A DNA stretch of 53,320 bases from Sphingobacteriia bacterium (GCA_011390575.1 JAABSE010000016.1:1-53320), one strand, 5' to 3'. Shown: positions 33,152 through 41,291, counted from the first letter of the stretch. The notes: generated by a model not told the origin, from the letters alone. Program-made: numbers and translations.

Positions 33152-34867
33152 CTATTTTAAGACATTTCTTTGATGAAAATTTGTGTGGAATGACTTGCTG
33201 CCGGCATTCTTCTCATTTGCCGATAAATAAGTAGCCAGATCATTATTTTGGCCTGCTATAGTATTTGCAGGAAGTTTTTCGAGTTCCTGGCTTGTTTTTT
33301 TTCTGAGTTTTGCTTTTTCTCTTGCATTAAAGTAAGACACAGGCTGACCTCCGCCGCCTACACAACCTCCTGCACACGCCATTACTTCTACGTAATGAAT
33401 GTCTGTACGCTGGTCATGCTTAAGTTGATCAAGGTAGTTTTGTGCTTCCATGATACCACTCACCCAGGCAAAGCCAAATTCGTGCTTCCCGATTTTTACC
33501 TTTACTTCTCTTTTACTACCCGGATTTTTGGGCGGAATAAATTTAAAACCAGAGGGGTTTTTACCATTCAACAAAAGATTTAACTGCATAGCTACAGCCT
33601 CGGCCTTTCCCCCCGAATAAGCCATCTGAAAACCTGCCCGTGAGTTATTTTCTAACGGAGGCAATGGGTTTTCAGCCTCCATTCTGCTAAGTGAAATACC
33701 TGAACTTCTGAGCATCCTCAGAAACTCTCTTACCGTAATTACTGCATCTGTTTCAGAAATCCCTTTGAGTGTATTTTCTTCTCTTGATGCCTCATATTTA
33801 TTGGCCACACAGGGCATAAAACCAACGGTATAAAGTTTATCGGATTCCGTTTCTTTGTGCAGGTGATATTTCACGATCCTTCCCATGAGCTGCTGGGGTG
33901 ATTTTGCTTCCGAAATGTCAGGCAATATATCCGGTGTAAATTCCTCAGCATATTTAATCCATGCCGGACAGCAGGATGACAATAAGGGAGTGGAATGGTT
34001 TTTTTCCATTCTTTCTTTTAGTATGGAGGCCTCCAACACAATATTGAGGTCGGAAGCAACCGACATATCATAAACTTTTTTAAAACCTATTTTGTAAAGG
34101 GCGGCAGTAATGAGTCCTGCAGGATTATCTGTGTTTTTAATTCCAGCTTGTTCAGCAATTGAAGCCACAAAAGCAGGTGAAAGCATGGCCACGGTTTCTT
34201 TCCCGGGATTGTCAAGGATAGCCTGTACACGCTCAATATGCGAAATATCCACCAGTGCACCGGTAGGACAAACCATAATACACTGCCCGCAATTGATGCA
34301 GCTGGAAACATTTAAACCCTTGTTGAACGCAGAGTTAACCTTGGTTTTGTTTCCCCTGTAAACAAATTCTATGGCAGTTACCAGCTGCACCTCTTCACAG
34401 ACTCTTACACAGCGGTTGCACAGAATGCATTTGGCAGGATCGCGGTACACACTGGGGCTTGAATGGTCTCTCTTATCAGTGTTTTTACGACTGAAATATT
34501 TCCGTTCTTTTACATTCAATTCTTCTGCAAGCCACTGCAGCTCACAGTTGCCATTTCGCTCGCAATACAGGCAATCGTCGGGGTGATTGGCCAGCAACAT
34601 TTCCACCAGCGACTTTCGTGCCTTGATTACCCTGGAGGAATTGGTTTTCACAACCATCCCTTCTTCAACAGGGTAGGTACATGAGGTAATAAGATCTCTT
34701 TTCCCTTCCACCTCCACCACGCACAAGCGGCATGCGCCAGAAGGGGTAAAACCGGCCATGTAACATAAAGTAGGAATCTTGATTCCGTTTTTGCGCATTA
34801 CATTCAGCAATGTTTCGCCTTCGTGTACCTCAACCTGGGTGTTATTGATGTTGATTTCAAAACTCAT
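33152..34867 (-). CDS. hydA: HydA, catalytic subunit of a trimeric [FeFe]-hydrogenase
   Basis: A 571-residue protein. Clusters in order: [2Fe-2S] (Cys35/46/49/63), His-ligated [4Fe-4S] (His95, Cys99/102/108), two [4Fe-4S] (Cys147/150/153/157; Cys190/193/196/200), then the H-cluster domain. L1 is SSCCPAW (Cys299, Cys300), L2 is MPCVANKYE (Cys353), L3 is EVMACAGGCVGGGGQP (Cys498, Cys502). All H-cluster ligands and the proton-relay Cys are present. At the usual L2 lysine position three residues after Cys353 there is Asn356, with Lys at 357. The C-terminal tail differs from the small-subunit-like tail of monomeric enzymes. With HydB and HydC it should couple H2 with NAD(H) and ferredoxin. Confidence 0.94.
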   Translation of the reverse strand: MSFEININNTQVEVHEGETLLNVMRKNGIKIPTLCYMAGFTPSGACRLCVVEVEGKRDLITSCTYPVEEGMVVKTNSSRVIKARKSLVEMLLANHPDDCLYCERNGNCELQWLAEELNVKERKYFSRKNTDKRDHSSPSVYRDPAKCILCNRCVRVCEEVQLVTAIEFVYRGNKTKVNSAFNKGLNVSSCINCGQCIMVCPTGALVDISHIERVQAILDNPGKETVAMLSPAFVASIAEQAGIKNTDNPAGLITAALYKIGFKKVYDMSVASDLNIVLEASILKERMEKNHSTPLLSSCCPAWIKYAEEFTPDILPDISEAKSPQQLMGRIVKYHLHKETESDKLYTVGFMPCVANKYEASREENTLKGISETDAVITVREFLRMLRSSGISLSRMEAENPLPPLENNSRAGFQMAYSGGKAEAVAMQLNLLLNGKNPSGFKFIPPKNPGSKREVKVKIGKHEFGFAWVSGIMEAQNYLDQLKHDQRTDIHYVEVMACAGGCVGGGGQPVSYFNAREKAKLRKKTSQELEKLPANTIAGQNNDLATYLSANEKNAGSKSFHTNFHQRNVLK

Positions 34868-34879
34868 AGCAACAATAGT

Positions 34880-36829
34880 TTAATCAATGATAACCGCATT
34901 AAATTTGCAAGCTTCAAAACAAGCATTGCAAGCGATACATTTGTCCTGTACCACAAAGTGCGGTTGACGGGCTGCGCCAATGATGGCATCTACAGGGCAT
35001 TTTTTATAACATGCAGTGCAACCGGTACACATATCCACATCAATGTGGTAGGTTCTCAGCTCACGGCATACGCCTGCCGGACATTTTCTTTCAAAAACGT
35101 GTGCATCAAACTCTGATTTGAAATTTGCCAGTGTATTAAGAATGGCATTGGGTGCGGATTTTCCCAGCGAACACAGACTTGTATCTTTCATCACTCCTGC
35201 AAGCCCTTTGAGTTGCATAATTCCCTTGAATCGTTCAAGCGTTTGAAAGGAATTTTCTTTTGAAGGCTTGCGGGTTGCCGCTTCAATAATTTCGAGCATA
35301 AGGGCTGTCCCTTCCCTGCATGGAATGCATTTTCCGCAGCTTTCATTTTTGAAAAAGGTTGTAAAAAAACGAGCCAGATCAAGCATGCAACTTTCCTGGC
35401 CTACAACCACACATGCGCCGCTGCCCAGTTGTGATCCGGCCTGTTTAAGTTCGTTAAAATCAACCTTTATATCAAGGGTTTTATCCGTAATATAACTGCC
35501 CGAGTTGATGCCCAGGATAATGGCTTTGAATTCACTGTTATCTTTTATTCCTCCGCCAATATTTTCAACAATATACCTGAAGGAAGTACCCATTTCCACC
35601 TCAATGGTTCCATAATTATTGACTTTACCACTCAGGCTGAAAAGCTTGGTGCCCTTGCTGGTTTCATTGCCGATACCCCTGAACCATTCGGGTCCGTTTT
35701 TCATAATCAGGGGCACATTGATAAGGGTTTCGAGATTGTTTACAATGGTTGGTTTATTCCACAGACCTCTTATTGCAGGAAATGGAGGTTTAAATGAAGG
35801 CATTGCCCTCTTCCCTTCAATACTGTTATTGAGGGCAGTTTCCTCTCCACAAACAAAAGCTCTTGCACCTTCTTTTACAACAATATCGATGTTTACACCC
35901 GAATCAAAAATGTTATGCCCGGTAATACCATATTCTTCTGCTTCTTTGAGGGCTGCATTGAGCCTTTTGATGGAAAGAGAAAATTCGCTTCGGGTAAAAA
36001 TAAAAGCTTTTGAAGCCCCTATGGCATAAGCTGCAATCAGCAGTGCTTCAATGAGTTTATGGGGGTCGCTTTCCATAATCACACGATTCATATAGCTGCC
36101 CGGGTCGCTTTCTACAGCATTACACACAAAGTATTTCTGGTCGCTGACAGCATTGAGAGAGATTTTCCATTTTTTGCCGGCAATAAAAGCTCCGCCCCCT
36201 CTTCCGGCCAGTTCGCTTTTTTCTACAATATCGCAAACATCGGCAGGGGTATACTTTGCAATGGTATCGGCAAAAGCCTGGTACCCTCCCCTGGCAATGT
36301 ACTGTGCAACAGAAACGGGATCGGTAACCCCGCAATTGGCAGTGAGAATTTTGGTTTGCCCGGTGTTAAAAGGCAATTCATGTACAAAAGGTACTCCTTC
36401 CCACAACTGGTGTATATCGCTGTGGTACTGTGCCAGAACCATTTTTTCAGGTAAACTGTTATTAAGTATCTCATCCAGGAAGTCAGGAACCATTTCATGC
36501 AATACATTATGAAAAGAAATCCTGGCCTTACCGGGAAGCTGCACATCAACCAGGGGCTCTGCTTTACAGTTGCCTGTACATCCCCCTTCAATGAGCCTGA
36601 CATTCAGCTGGTTGTCATGGATGTATTTTTCAATAGCCTTAAATGTTTTCTTTGCACCGGCAGCCAAAGCACATGAGGTAGTACCCACGTAAATCATGGG
36701 TTCGGAAATGCGCTCTCCGCTTATCTGTGAAAGTTGACGCATCAGGTCAGGGTCTTTATCCCGATCTCTGTTACGGAGTATCTTATCGGTAAGAAACTTT
36801 TTTACCTGGCTGTGATCATTATTCATCAT
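34880..36829 (-). CDS. hydB: HydB, NuoF-like flavoprotein subunit of the hydrogenase
   Basis: The start is placed at the ATG at 36827-36829, which overlaps the hydC stop by 11 bp; an ATG at 36862 would overlap by 44 bp. The N-terminal thioredoxin-like region has TSCALAAGA and GGCTGNCKAEP for a [2Fe-2S] cluster. The NuoF-like core has GRGGGAFIAGKKW (FMN) and CGEETAL. One FMN-contact loop reads NAVESDPG, where complex I has NADESEPG. The [4Fe-4S] site is SCGKCIPCREG, with the fourth Cys in TSLCSLGKSAP. Two C-terminal ferredoxin clusters follow (CTGCTACYKKCP and CIACNACFEACK). It handles NAD(H) and the flavin in the HydABC complex. It lies 12 bp upstream of hydA. Confidence 0.93.
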   Translation of the reverse strand: MMNNDHSQVKKFLTDKILRNRDRDKDPDLMRQLSQISGERISEPMIYVGTTSCALAAGAKKTFKAIEKYIHDNQLNVRLIEGGCTGNCKAEPLVDVQLPGKARISFHNVLHEMVPDFLDEILNNSLPEKMVLAQYHSDIHQLWEGVPFVHELPFNTGQTKILTANCGVTDPVSVAQYIARGGYQAFADTIAKYTPADVCDIVEKSELAGRGGGAFIAGKKWKISLNAVSDQKYFVCNAVESDPGSYMNRVIMESDPHKLIEALLIAAYAIGASKAFIFTRSEFSLSIKRLNAALKEAEEYGITGHNIFDSGVNIDIVVKEGARAFVCGEETALNNSIEGKRAMPSFKPPFPAIRGLWNKPTIVNNLETLINVPLIMKNGPEWFRGIGNETSKGTKLFSLSGKVNNYGTIEVEMGTSFRYIVENIGGGIKDNSEFKAIILGINSGSYITDKTLDIKVDFNELKQAGSQLGSGACVVVGQESCMLDLARFFTTFFKNESCGKCIPCREGTALMLEIIEAATRKPSKENSFQTLERFKGIMQLKGLAGVMKDTSLCSLGKSAPNAILNTLANFKSEFDAHVFERKCPAGVCRELRTYHIDVDMCTGCTACYKKCPVDAIIGAARQPHFVVQDKCIACNACFEACKFNAVIID

Positions 36830-37298
36830 AATCGTTGTTATGGTTTTCCCTGTACTGGTCAAGAATGATTTTCACCGACTCAACAGAGAGTGATGTATGG
36901 TATTCATCATTGATTTCAATCAGAGGTGCCAGACCGCAGGCTCCAATGCACGAAACTACCTCAAGGCTGAATAACCCGCTTTTATCGGTCTCCCCCGATT
37001 TAATCTTCAGTTGTTTTTCCAGTTCTGCAAGAATGGTGGTAGCACCCGCCACATGGCAGGCTGTCCCATGGCAAAGCCTGATGTGATATTTTCCCCGCGG
37101 GCCAAACCGGAAGTTGTCATAAAAGGTTGCAACCCCAAAAATTTTGTTGACCGAAATATCGAGATAACTTCCCACTTCAATGATAAAATCTTCGCTCAGA
37201 AACCCAAATTGGTCCTGAATTTTGTGCAGCATGGGTATAAGATCGTCCCGCTGCCGATTGGGAAACATTTCAAAAATTGATAAAAGTTGTTTGTCCAT
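36819..37298 (-). CDS. hydC: HydC, NuoE-like [2Fe-2S] subunit of the hydrogenase
   Basis: A 159-residue NuoE-type protein. The thioredoxin-fold [2Fe-2S] site is C-x4-C (Cys76, Cys81 in CHGTACHVAG) and C-x3-C (Cys117, Cys121 in CIGACGLAP). The N-terminal helical part has LPMLHKIQDQFGFLSED-like sequence, in which IPMLHKIQDQFGFLSED is seen. It is the first gene of the leftward cluster and overlaps hydB, which suggests translational coupling and equal amounts of the two subunits. Confidence 0.94.
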   Translation of the reverse strand: MDKQLLSIFEMFPNRQRDDLIPMLHKIQDQFGFLSEDFIIEVGSYLDISVNKIFGVATFYDNFRFGPRGKYHIRLCHGTACHVAGATTILAELEKQLKIKSGETDKSGLFSLEVVSCIGACGLAPLIEINDEYHTSLSVESVKIILDQYRENHNNDYDE

Positions 37299-37303
37299 CG
37301 GGG

Positions 37304-37321
37304 TTGATAATTATTTAACAA
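37304..37321. promoter_or_regulatory. Candidate Rex-like operator at the hydC start
   Basis: An 18-bp imperfect palindrome with arms TTGATAA and TTAACAA (six of seven positions symmetric) lies 6 bp upstream of the hydC ATG. The half-sites resemble Rex operators of the TTGTTAA/TTGTGAA type. The position between the predicted transcription start and ATG would fit a roadblock. This is a pattern match only. Confidence 0.35.
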
Positions 37322-37405
37322 TACTGGCAGATAGAGTTGTATCGCGTTTTCCCTTCATACAAAGAAGTATTCTCTATCATGCTGTGCTTTTGTTGGCTGT
37401 TGCCA

Positions 37406-37440
37406 CAAATATAAGTAAAAAATTAAAGCAGGCTGGCCAA
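37406..37440 (-). promoter_or_regulatory. Possible promoter of the hydC-hydB-hydA cluster
   Basis: On the minus strand TATATTTG (37406-37413) matches the -7 consensus and TTGG (37437-37440) lies 23 bp upstream. This gives a leader of about 100 nt before the hydC ATG. Confidence 0.45.
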
Positions 37441-37514
37441 TTCTATGGGTTGTTAAGGGCATTTTTTACTTAATGTTATTTAGATTAATTCTTAAGAAGC
37501 CTGCTAATGCAAAG

Positions 37515-37532
37515 TTGTTAGGAAAATAACCT
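37515..37532. promoter_or_regulatory. Palindromic element upstream of the ferredoxin gene, possible operator
   Basis: GTTA (37517-37520) and TAAC (37527-37530) flank six bases; the left arm extends to TTGTTA. It lies about 20 bp upstream of the predicted -7 element, a good place for a repressor. It resembles half of a Rex site; the other half is poor. Confidence 0.3.
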
Positions 37533-37552
37533 TCTTTTTCGCAAGGATTCTT

Positions 37553-37560
37553 TATTTTTG
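37553..37560 (+). promoter_or_regulatory. -7 element upstream of the [2Fe-2S] protein gene
   Basis: TATTTTTG matches TAnnTTTG and lies 73 bp upstream of the ATG at 37633. No -33 TTTG at the usual spacing. It would drive the rightward sensor/phosphatase genes. Confidence 0.4.
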
Positions 37561-37632
37561 TTGAAAATAAGTACAGCCCTGTTGTAAATTATTCCATTTA
37601 CCGCAGCCTTTAGTTTTATTTATCTGGTAGTA

Positions 37633-37893
37633 ATGGCGCAAAAAATAAATAGTATAACCATTTGCATGGGCAGCAGTTGCTTCTCCCGTGGCAATAAAAA
37701 AACGGTAGGTTTTATTCAGAACTATCTAAAGGAAAAAGGGCTGACAGATGAAATTGTATTGAAAGGAGCCCACTGCATGGGAGAATGTGACAAAGGCCCT
37801 CTGGTGGAAATTGATGGAGAGCTTTTTCATCATGTAACAGATTCCATGCTACAGGAAATTTTTGACAGCAAATTGGGGTATACTGCAGATTAA
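37633..37893 (+). CDS. Small NuoE-like [2Fe-2S] ferredoxin
   Basis: An 86-residue thioredoxin-fold ferredoxin with C-x4-C (Cys11, Cys16 in CMGSSC) and C-x3-C (Cys48, Cys52 in CMGEC). This is the [2Fe-2S] pattern of the C-terminal half of NuoE/HydC without the helical N-terminal part. Similar small proteins precede sensory hydrogenases and may carry electrons to or from them. It is the first rightward gene, 81 bp upstream of the hydrogenase-like sensor. Confidence 0.9.
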   Translation: MAQKINSITICMGSSCFSRGNKKTVGFIQNYLKEKGLTDEIVLKGAHCMGECDKGPLVEIDGELFHHVTDSMLQEIFDSKLGYTAD

Positions 37894-37974
37894 GATTGTA
37901 TCGGCCCCACTTCGTCACGGACTTTTGCTACCACTATACGGTTACCAACGAATGATTACTAACTATCGCTCATC

Positions 37975-39831
37975 ATGCAACTCATCCAAATAGATCTTGA
38001 AAAGTGTAATTGCTCCCATGCATGCATAAGGGCCTGCCCGGTTAAGGCAATTACTCAGCAAAAAAACAGTGAGTATCCGGAAATCAATCACGACAGGTGT
38101 ATTGGGTGCGGCAGTTGCCTGAGTGTTTGCCAGGTGGAAGCGGTAAGCTACTACAATGCAGTTGACGAAACCCTGAAGTTGCTCAAGTCGGGAGAGGAGG
38201 TAGCTGCTATAGTAGATCCCAGTATAAGCGGTGAATTTCCTGATATTACAGACTACCGCAAATTTGTAGAAATGATTCGTACACTGGGTTTCGACCATGT
38301 AAATGAAGTATCTTTTGGGGTGGATCTGGTAGCCAGAGAATACAGGAAACTTTTTTCCAATTTTAAAGGGAAATACTACATAACCAGCAATTGCCCTACA
38401 GTGGTAAGTTACGTGGAGAAATTTTTTCCCGAAATGATCAATAATCTCAGCCCCATAGTAACTCCCATGACAGCAACAGCAATGGTGGTAAGGAAAAAAC
38501 TGGGCAAAAAAATTAATGTTGTTTTTATTGGCCCTTGTTTGTCGGCCAAAGATGAGGCTGGCAGGCATGAGGGGTTGGGGAAAGTAGACATTGCGCTTAC
38601 ATTTCAGGAGCTTCGCAAACTCTTTGCCCTGTTTAATGTTAAGGAGTCAACCGTTGAATATTCAGATTTCGATCAACCCATCGGATATCTGGGCTCTCTA
38701 TACCCTCTCAGCCATGGCATCCTGGATGCTGCAGGTATGAACGGATCCACGCTGGAGTCCAGTATTTTTACCATTGATGGGAAGAATAATATGATGGAAG
38801 CCATCGAGGAGTTTAATGATGGACCGGAAGCCATAAAGAAACACTTCAACATTTTTTATAATGAAGGCTGCCTGATGGGGCCGGGAACCAGCCAAAGCAG
38901 TAAGAAGTTTCTGCGTCAAAGTCTTGTTGTGGAATATGCCAGAAAAAGGTTGAAAAAGTTTGACAAAAAGCTTTGGGAAGAAAACATGACACACTATGGG
39001 GATCTGGACTTATCGCGCTCCTTTGAGAAGGATGATCAGAGACTCGAAATACCTTCGGAAGAAAAAATTGAAGAGATATTGAAATCAGTAGGCAAAACCA
39101 GTTCTGAAAAAGCGGCTTGCAGTGCTTGTGGATTTCGTTCCTGCCGCGATTTTGCCGTTGCTGTAAGCCAGGGATTATCCCGGTCAGAAACCTGTCTTAC
39201 ATGGTCACTGAAAAATAAACAGGACTATATTAAAACCCTGAAAAACAATAACGACCGACTGCGCAAGCAACAACGGGAATTTGAAGAGAATGAAAAAATA
39301 CTTAAATCAGAAAATCAAAAAATAAAGGTAAAATCAGATACCATTTCCTCGCTGCTTCAAAACCTGCCTTCAGCAGCCGTAATTGTTGATGATAAACTTA
39401 AAGTTATTGAGTCTAATAAGGCTTTCGTCAGTGTATTGGGTGAAGATGCAGAAATGATCAATGATGTTATTCCCGGATTAATAGGGGCTGATTTAAAAAC
39501 CCTGCTGCCATACAATATTTACAACCTTTTTGACTATGTAATGCAAAAAGACGAAAACATTATTGGCAGGGATGTAAGTTTCCAGGAAGGATTACTCAAT
39601 ATCAGTGTATTTTCGTTAAAGTCCAATAAAGTAGTTGGAGCTGTTTTCAGAGACATGTATGTAGCGGAAGTAAGACAGGAAGAGATCATACACAGGGTAA
39701 GTGAGGTAATAGATGAAAACCTGAAAATGGTGCAACAAATAGCTTTCTCACTGGGTGAAGGGGCTTCAAAAACGGAGAAAATGCTCAATTCCATCATAGA
39801 AACCTATAAAAAGGTCAAAAAAACAGAATAA
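37975..39831 (+). CDS. Sensory [FeFe]-hydrogenase-like protein with PAS domain (phosphatase-linked)
   Basis: A 618-residue soluble protein. The first ferredoxin motif is CNCSHACIRACP (Cys11/13/17/21, an unusual C-x-C-x3-C-x3-C spacing); the second is normal (Cys42/45/48/52). The hydrogenase domain has L1 TSNCPTV (Cys140, Asn139 at the proton-relay position), L2 GPCLSAKDE (Cys188) and L3 FYNEGCLMGPG (Cys299). The first L3 cysteine is replaced by Tyr295, so only three of the four usual H-cluster cysteines remain. A CxxCGxxxC...C cluster domain (Cys382, 385, 390, 407), a coiled coil (about 412-456), a PAS domain (about 457-562) and a helical tail follow. It is 18 bp upstream of a PP2C-type phosphatase gene. 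A sensor rather than a catalyst is likely. Confidence 0.9.
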   Translation: MQLIQIDLEKCNCSHACIRACPVKAITQQKNSEYPEINHDRCIGCGSCLSVCQVEAVSYYNAVDETLKLLKSGEEVAAIVDPSISGEFPDITDYRKFVEMIRTLGFDHVNEVSFGVDLVAREYRKLFSNFKGKYYITSNCPTVVSYVEKFFPEMINNLSPIVTPMTATAMVVRKKLGKKINVVFIGPCLSAKDEAGRHEGLGKVDIALTFQELRKLFALFNVKESTVEYSDFDQPIGYLGSLYPLSHGILDAAGMNGSTLESSIFTIDGKNNMMEAIEEFNDGPEAIKKHFNIFYNEGCLMGPGTSQSSKKFLRQSLVVEYARKRLKKFDKKLWEENMTHYGDLDLSRSFEKDDQRLEIPSEEKIEEILKSVGKTSSEKAACSACGFRSCRDFAVAVSQGLSRSETCLTWSLKNKQDYIKTLKNNNDRLRKQQREFEENEKILKSENQKIKVKSDTISSLLQNLPSAAVIVDDKLKVIESNKAFVSVLGEDAEMINDVIPGLIGADLKTLLPYNIYNLFDYVMQKDENIIGRDVSFQEGLLNISVFSLKSNKVVGAVFRDMYVAEVRQEEIIHRVSEVIDENLKMVQQIAFSLGEGASKTEKMLNSIIETYKKVKKTE

Positions 39832-39849
39832 ACCAGCAGACAGCAATTC

Positions 39850-41034
39850 ATGGATGATTCTTTTTATATAGAAGTAGGCGTTTTTCAAAAAAATCACATC
39901 GGAGAAAGAATTTGTGGTGATGTTTTTTTGTCGCGAAAAGTCAAGGAAGAAAACCGCACTATTGTCGTACTTTCCGATGGTATGGGCCATGGTGTTAAGG
40001 CTAATATGCTGGCCACCCTTACCGCCACCATGGCCGTGAATTTTACCGTTGAACACAAAGATGTCCATAAAATTGCCGAAATTATAATGAATACGCTGCC
40101 GGTTTGCAGTGAAAGAAAAATAAGTTACTCCACCTTCACTATCCTGGATATTGAGGACAACGGACAAACTACCATTATCAATTACGACAATCCTGATGCT
40201 ATCATAATGAGAGGTGAAGAGGTGTTCTTGCCCGAATGGCATACCATAACCCTTGATTCTGAACCGAATAAAGACAAAGAAATCAAAGCTTGCACCTTTA
40301 AGGCTCAAAAGGAAGACAGAGTGGTTATTCTCACAGATGGAATCACCCAGTCAGGACTGGGCAAAGGCAGATATCTGCTGGGATTCGGCTGGGAGAACAC
40401 CCGCGATCTCGTAAAGGCCAAAGTTTTGGAGAATTCAGAAATTTCGGCCACCAAACTTGCATCGGTCATTGTTAACAGGGCCCATACCAACGATGAATAT
40501 CAATCAAAAGATGATATCAGCAGTGTAGTAGTCTATTACCGCGAACCCCGCAAACTGCTTTTATGTTCAGGCCCTCCCTTTGATAAAAGCAAAGATGATT
40601 ATCTTGCTGAAAAAGTAAAAAACTTTAATGGTAAAAGAATCCTTTCGGGGGGCACAACTGTTGATATAATTGCAAGGAAACTGGATATTGAAGTAAAGGA
40701 TACCCTTGAATTCAACGATCCTGACCTTCCTCCCATTTCGCAAATGGAGGGAATTGATTTGGTTACGGAAGGAATTCTTACCCTTAGCAAGGTGACCGGG
40801 ATACTTGAAAAACACAACGAAAGAACTGAACTCGGCAACGGGCCTGCAGACAAGATTGTCAGGTTACTGCTGGAGAGTGATGAAATTAATCTTTGTATTG
40901 GTACAGCCATTAACGTGGCTCACCAGGATCCTAACCTGCCGGTGGAACTTGAGATCAGGAGAAGTGTAGCAAAAAAAATTGCCTCACTTTTGGAAAACAA
41001 ATTTTTGAAAGAGGTTAAACTGAAGTTCATTTAG
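39850..41034 (+). CDS. SpoIIE/PP2C-type phosphatase with a C-terminal extension
   Basis: A 394-residue protein. The phosphatase domain (about residues 5-230) has the expected metal-binding Asp residues: Asp24 in CGDVF, Asp43 in LSDGMGHG, Asp163 in LTDGITQSG and Asp221-222 in SKDDISSVVV. A C-terminal region of about 160 residues (ILSGGTTVDIIARKL, PPISQMEGIDLVTEGILTL) has no known function to me. Phosphatases of this type are linked to a class of sensory [FeFe]-hydrogenases, and here the sensor gene ends 18 bp upstream. The substrate is probably a phosphorylated Ser/Thr protein, as in partner-switching systems, but no anti-sigma or STAS gene is nearby. Confidence 0.9.
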   Translation: MDDSFYIEVGVFQKNHIGERICGDVFLSRKVKEENRTIVVLSDGMGHGVKANMLATLTATMAVNFTVEHKDVHKIAEIIMNTLPVCSERKISYSTFTILDIEDNGQTTIINYDNPDAIIMRGEEVFLPEWHTITLDSEPNKDKEIKACTFKAQKEDRVVILTDGITQSGLGKGRYLLGFGWENTRDLVKAKVLENSEISATKLASVIVNRAHTNDEYQSKDDISSVVVYYREPRKLLLCSGPPFDKSKDDYLAEKVKNFNGKRILSGGTTVDIIARKLDIEVKDTLEFNDPDLPPISQMEGIDLVTEGILTLSKVTGILEKHNERTELGNGPADKIVRLLLESDEINLCIGTAINVAHQDPNLPVELEIRRSVAKKIASLLENKFLKEVKLKFI

Positions 41035-41260
41035 CCTTAATCAACTTACAAACAATGAATTATTTAAGTTGTTCTAAACTTAATATTTAACAAGAAAACG
41101 AAAAATTCAATCTTATTTAGAATTGGTCTGAATAAATATAATAGGATTGTTAATAACTATTGACTATTTTTTTATTCATCTATGGTATTGGTTATCAGCA
41201 ATCAAGATGTGTATTATTGGTTTGTAGAAGTATTTTGTTTGTTTGTCGTCATTTTTTAGC
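41035..41260. other. AT-rich intergenic region after the phosphatase gene
   Basis: No gene is seen. A 7-bp inverted repeat (TTAAGTT at 41064-41070, AACTTAA at 41077-41083) lies 30 bp after the stop codon and may be a weak terminator, although no T run follows. Confidence 0.4.
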
Positions 41261-41291
41261 TTTGAAATTAAGTTTTAAATTTTTATATTTG
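41261..41291 (+). promoter_or_regulatory. Bacteroidota-type promoter of the hybrid kinase gene
   Basis: TTTG (41261-41264), a 19-bp spacer and TATATTTG (41284-41291) match the consensus fully, with the same spacing as the promoter at 6243-6273. The leader is about 85 nt. The hybrid kinase is therefore probably a separate unit from the phosphatase. Confidence 0.75.

Noticed and set aside
33152..37298. NADH dehydrogenase (complex I) subunits NuoE, NuoF and NuoG
   Set aside because: The NuoG-like protein contains the complete L1, L2 and L3 H-cluster motifs, so the set is a HydABC hydrogenase.
37975..39831. A second catalytic [FeFe]-hydrogenase
   Set aside because: The L1 proton-relay cysteine and one L3 ligand are missing, and a PAS domain plus adjacent phosphatase indicate a sensor.
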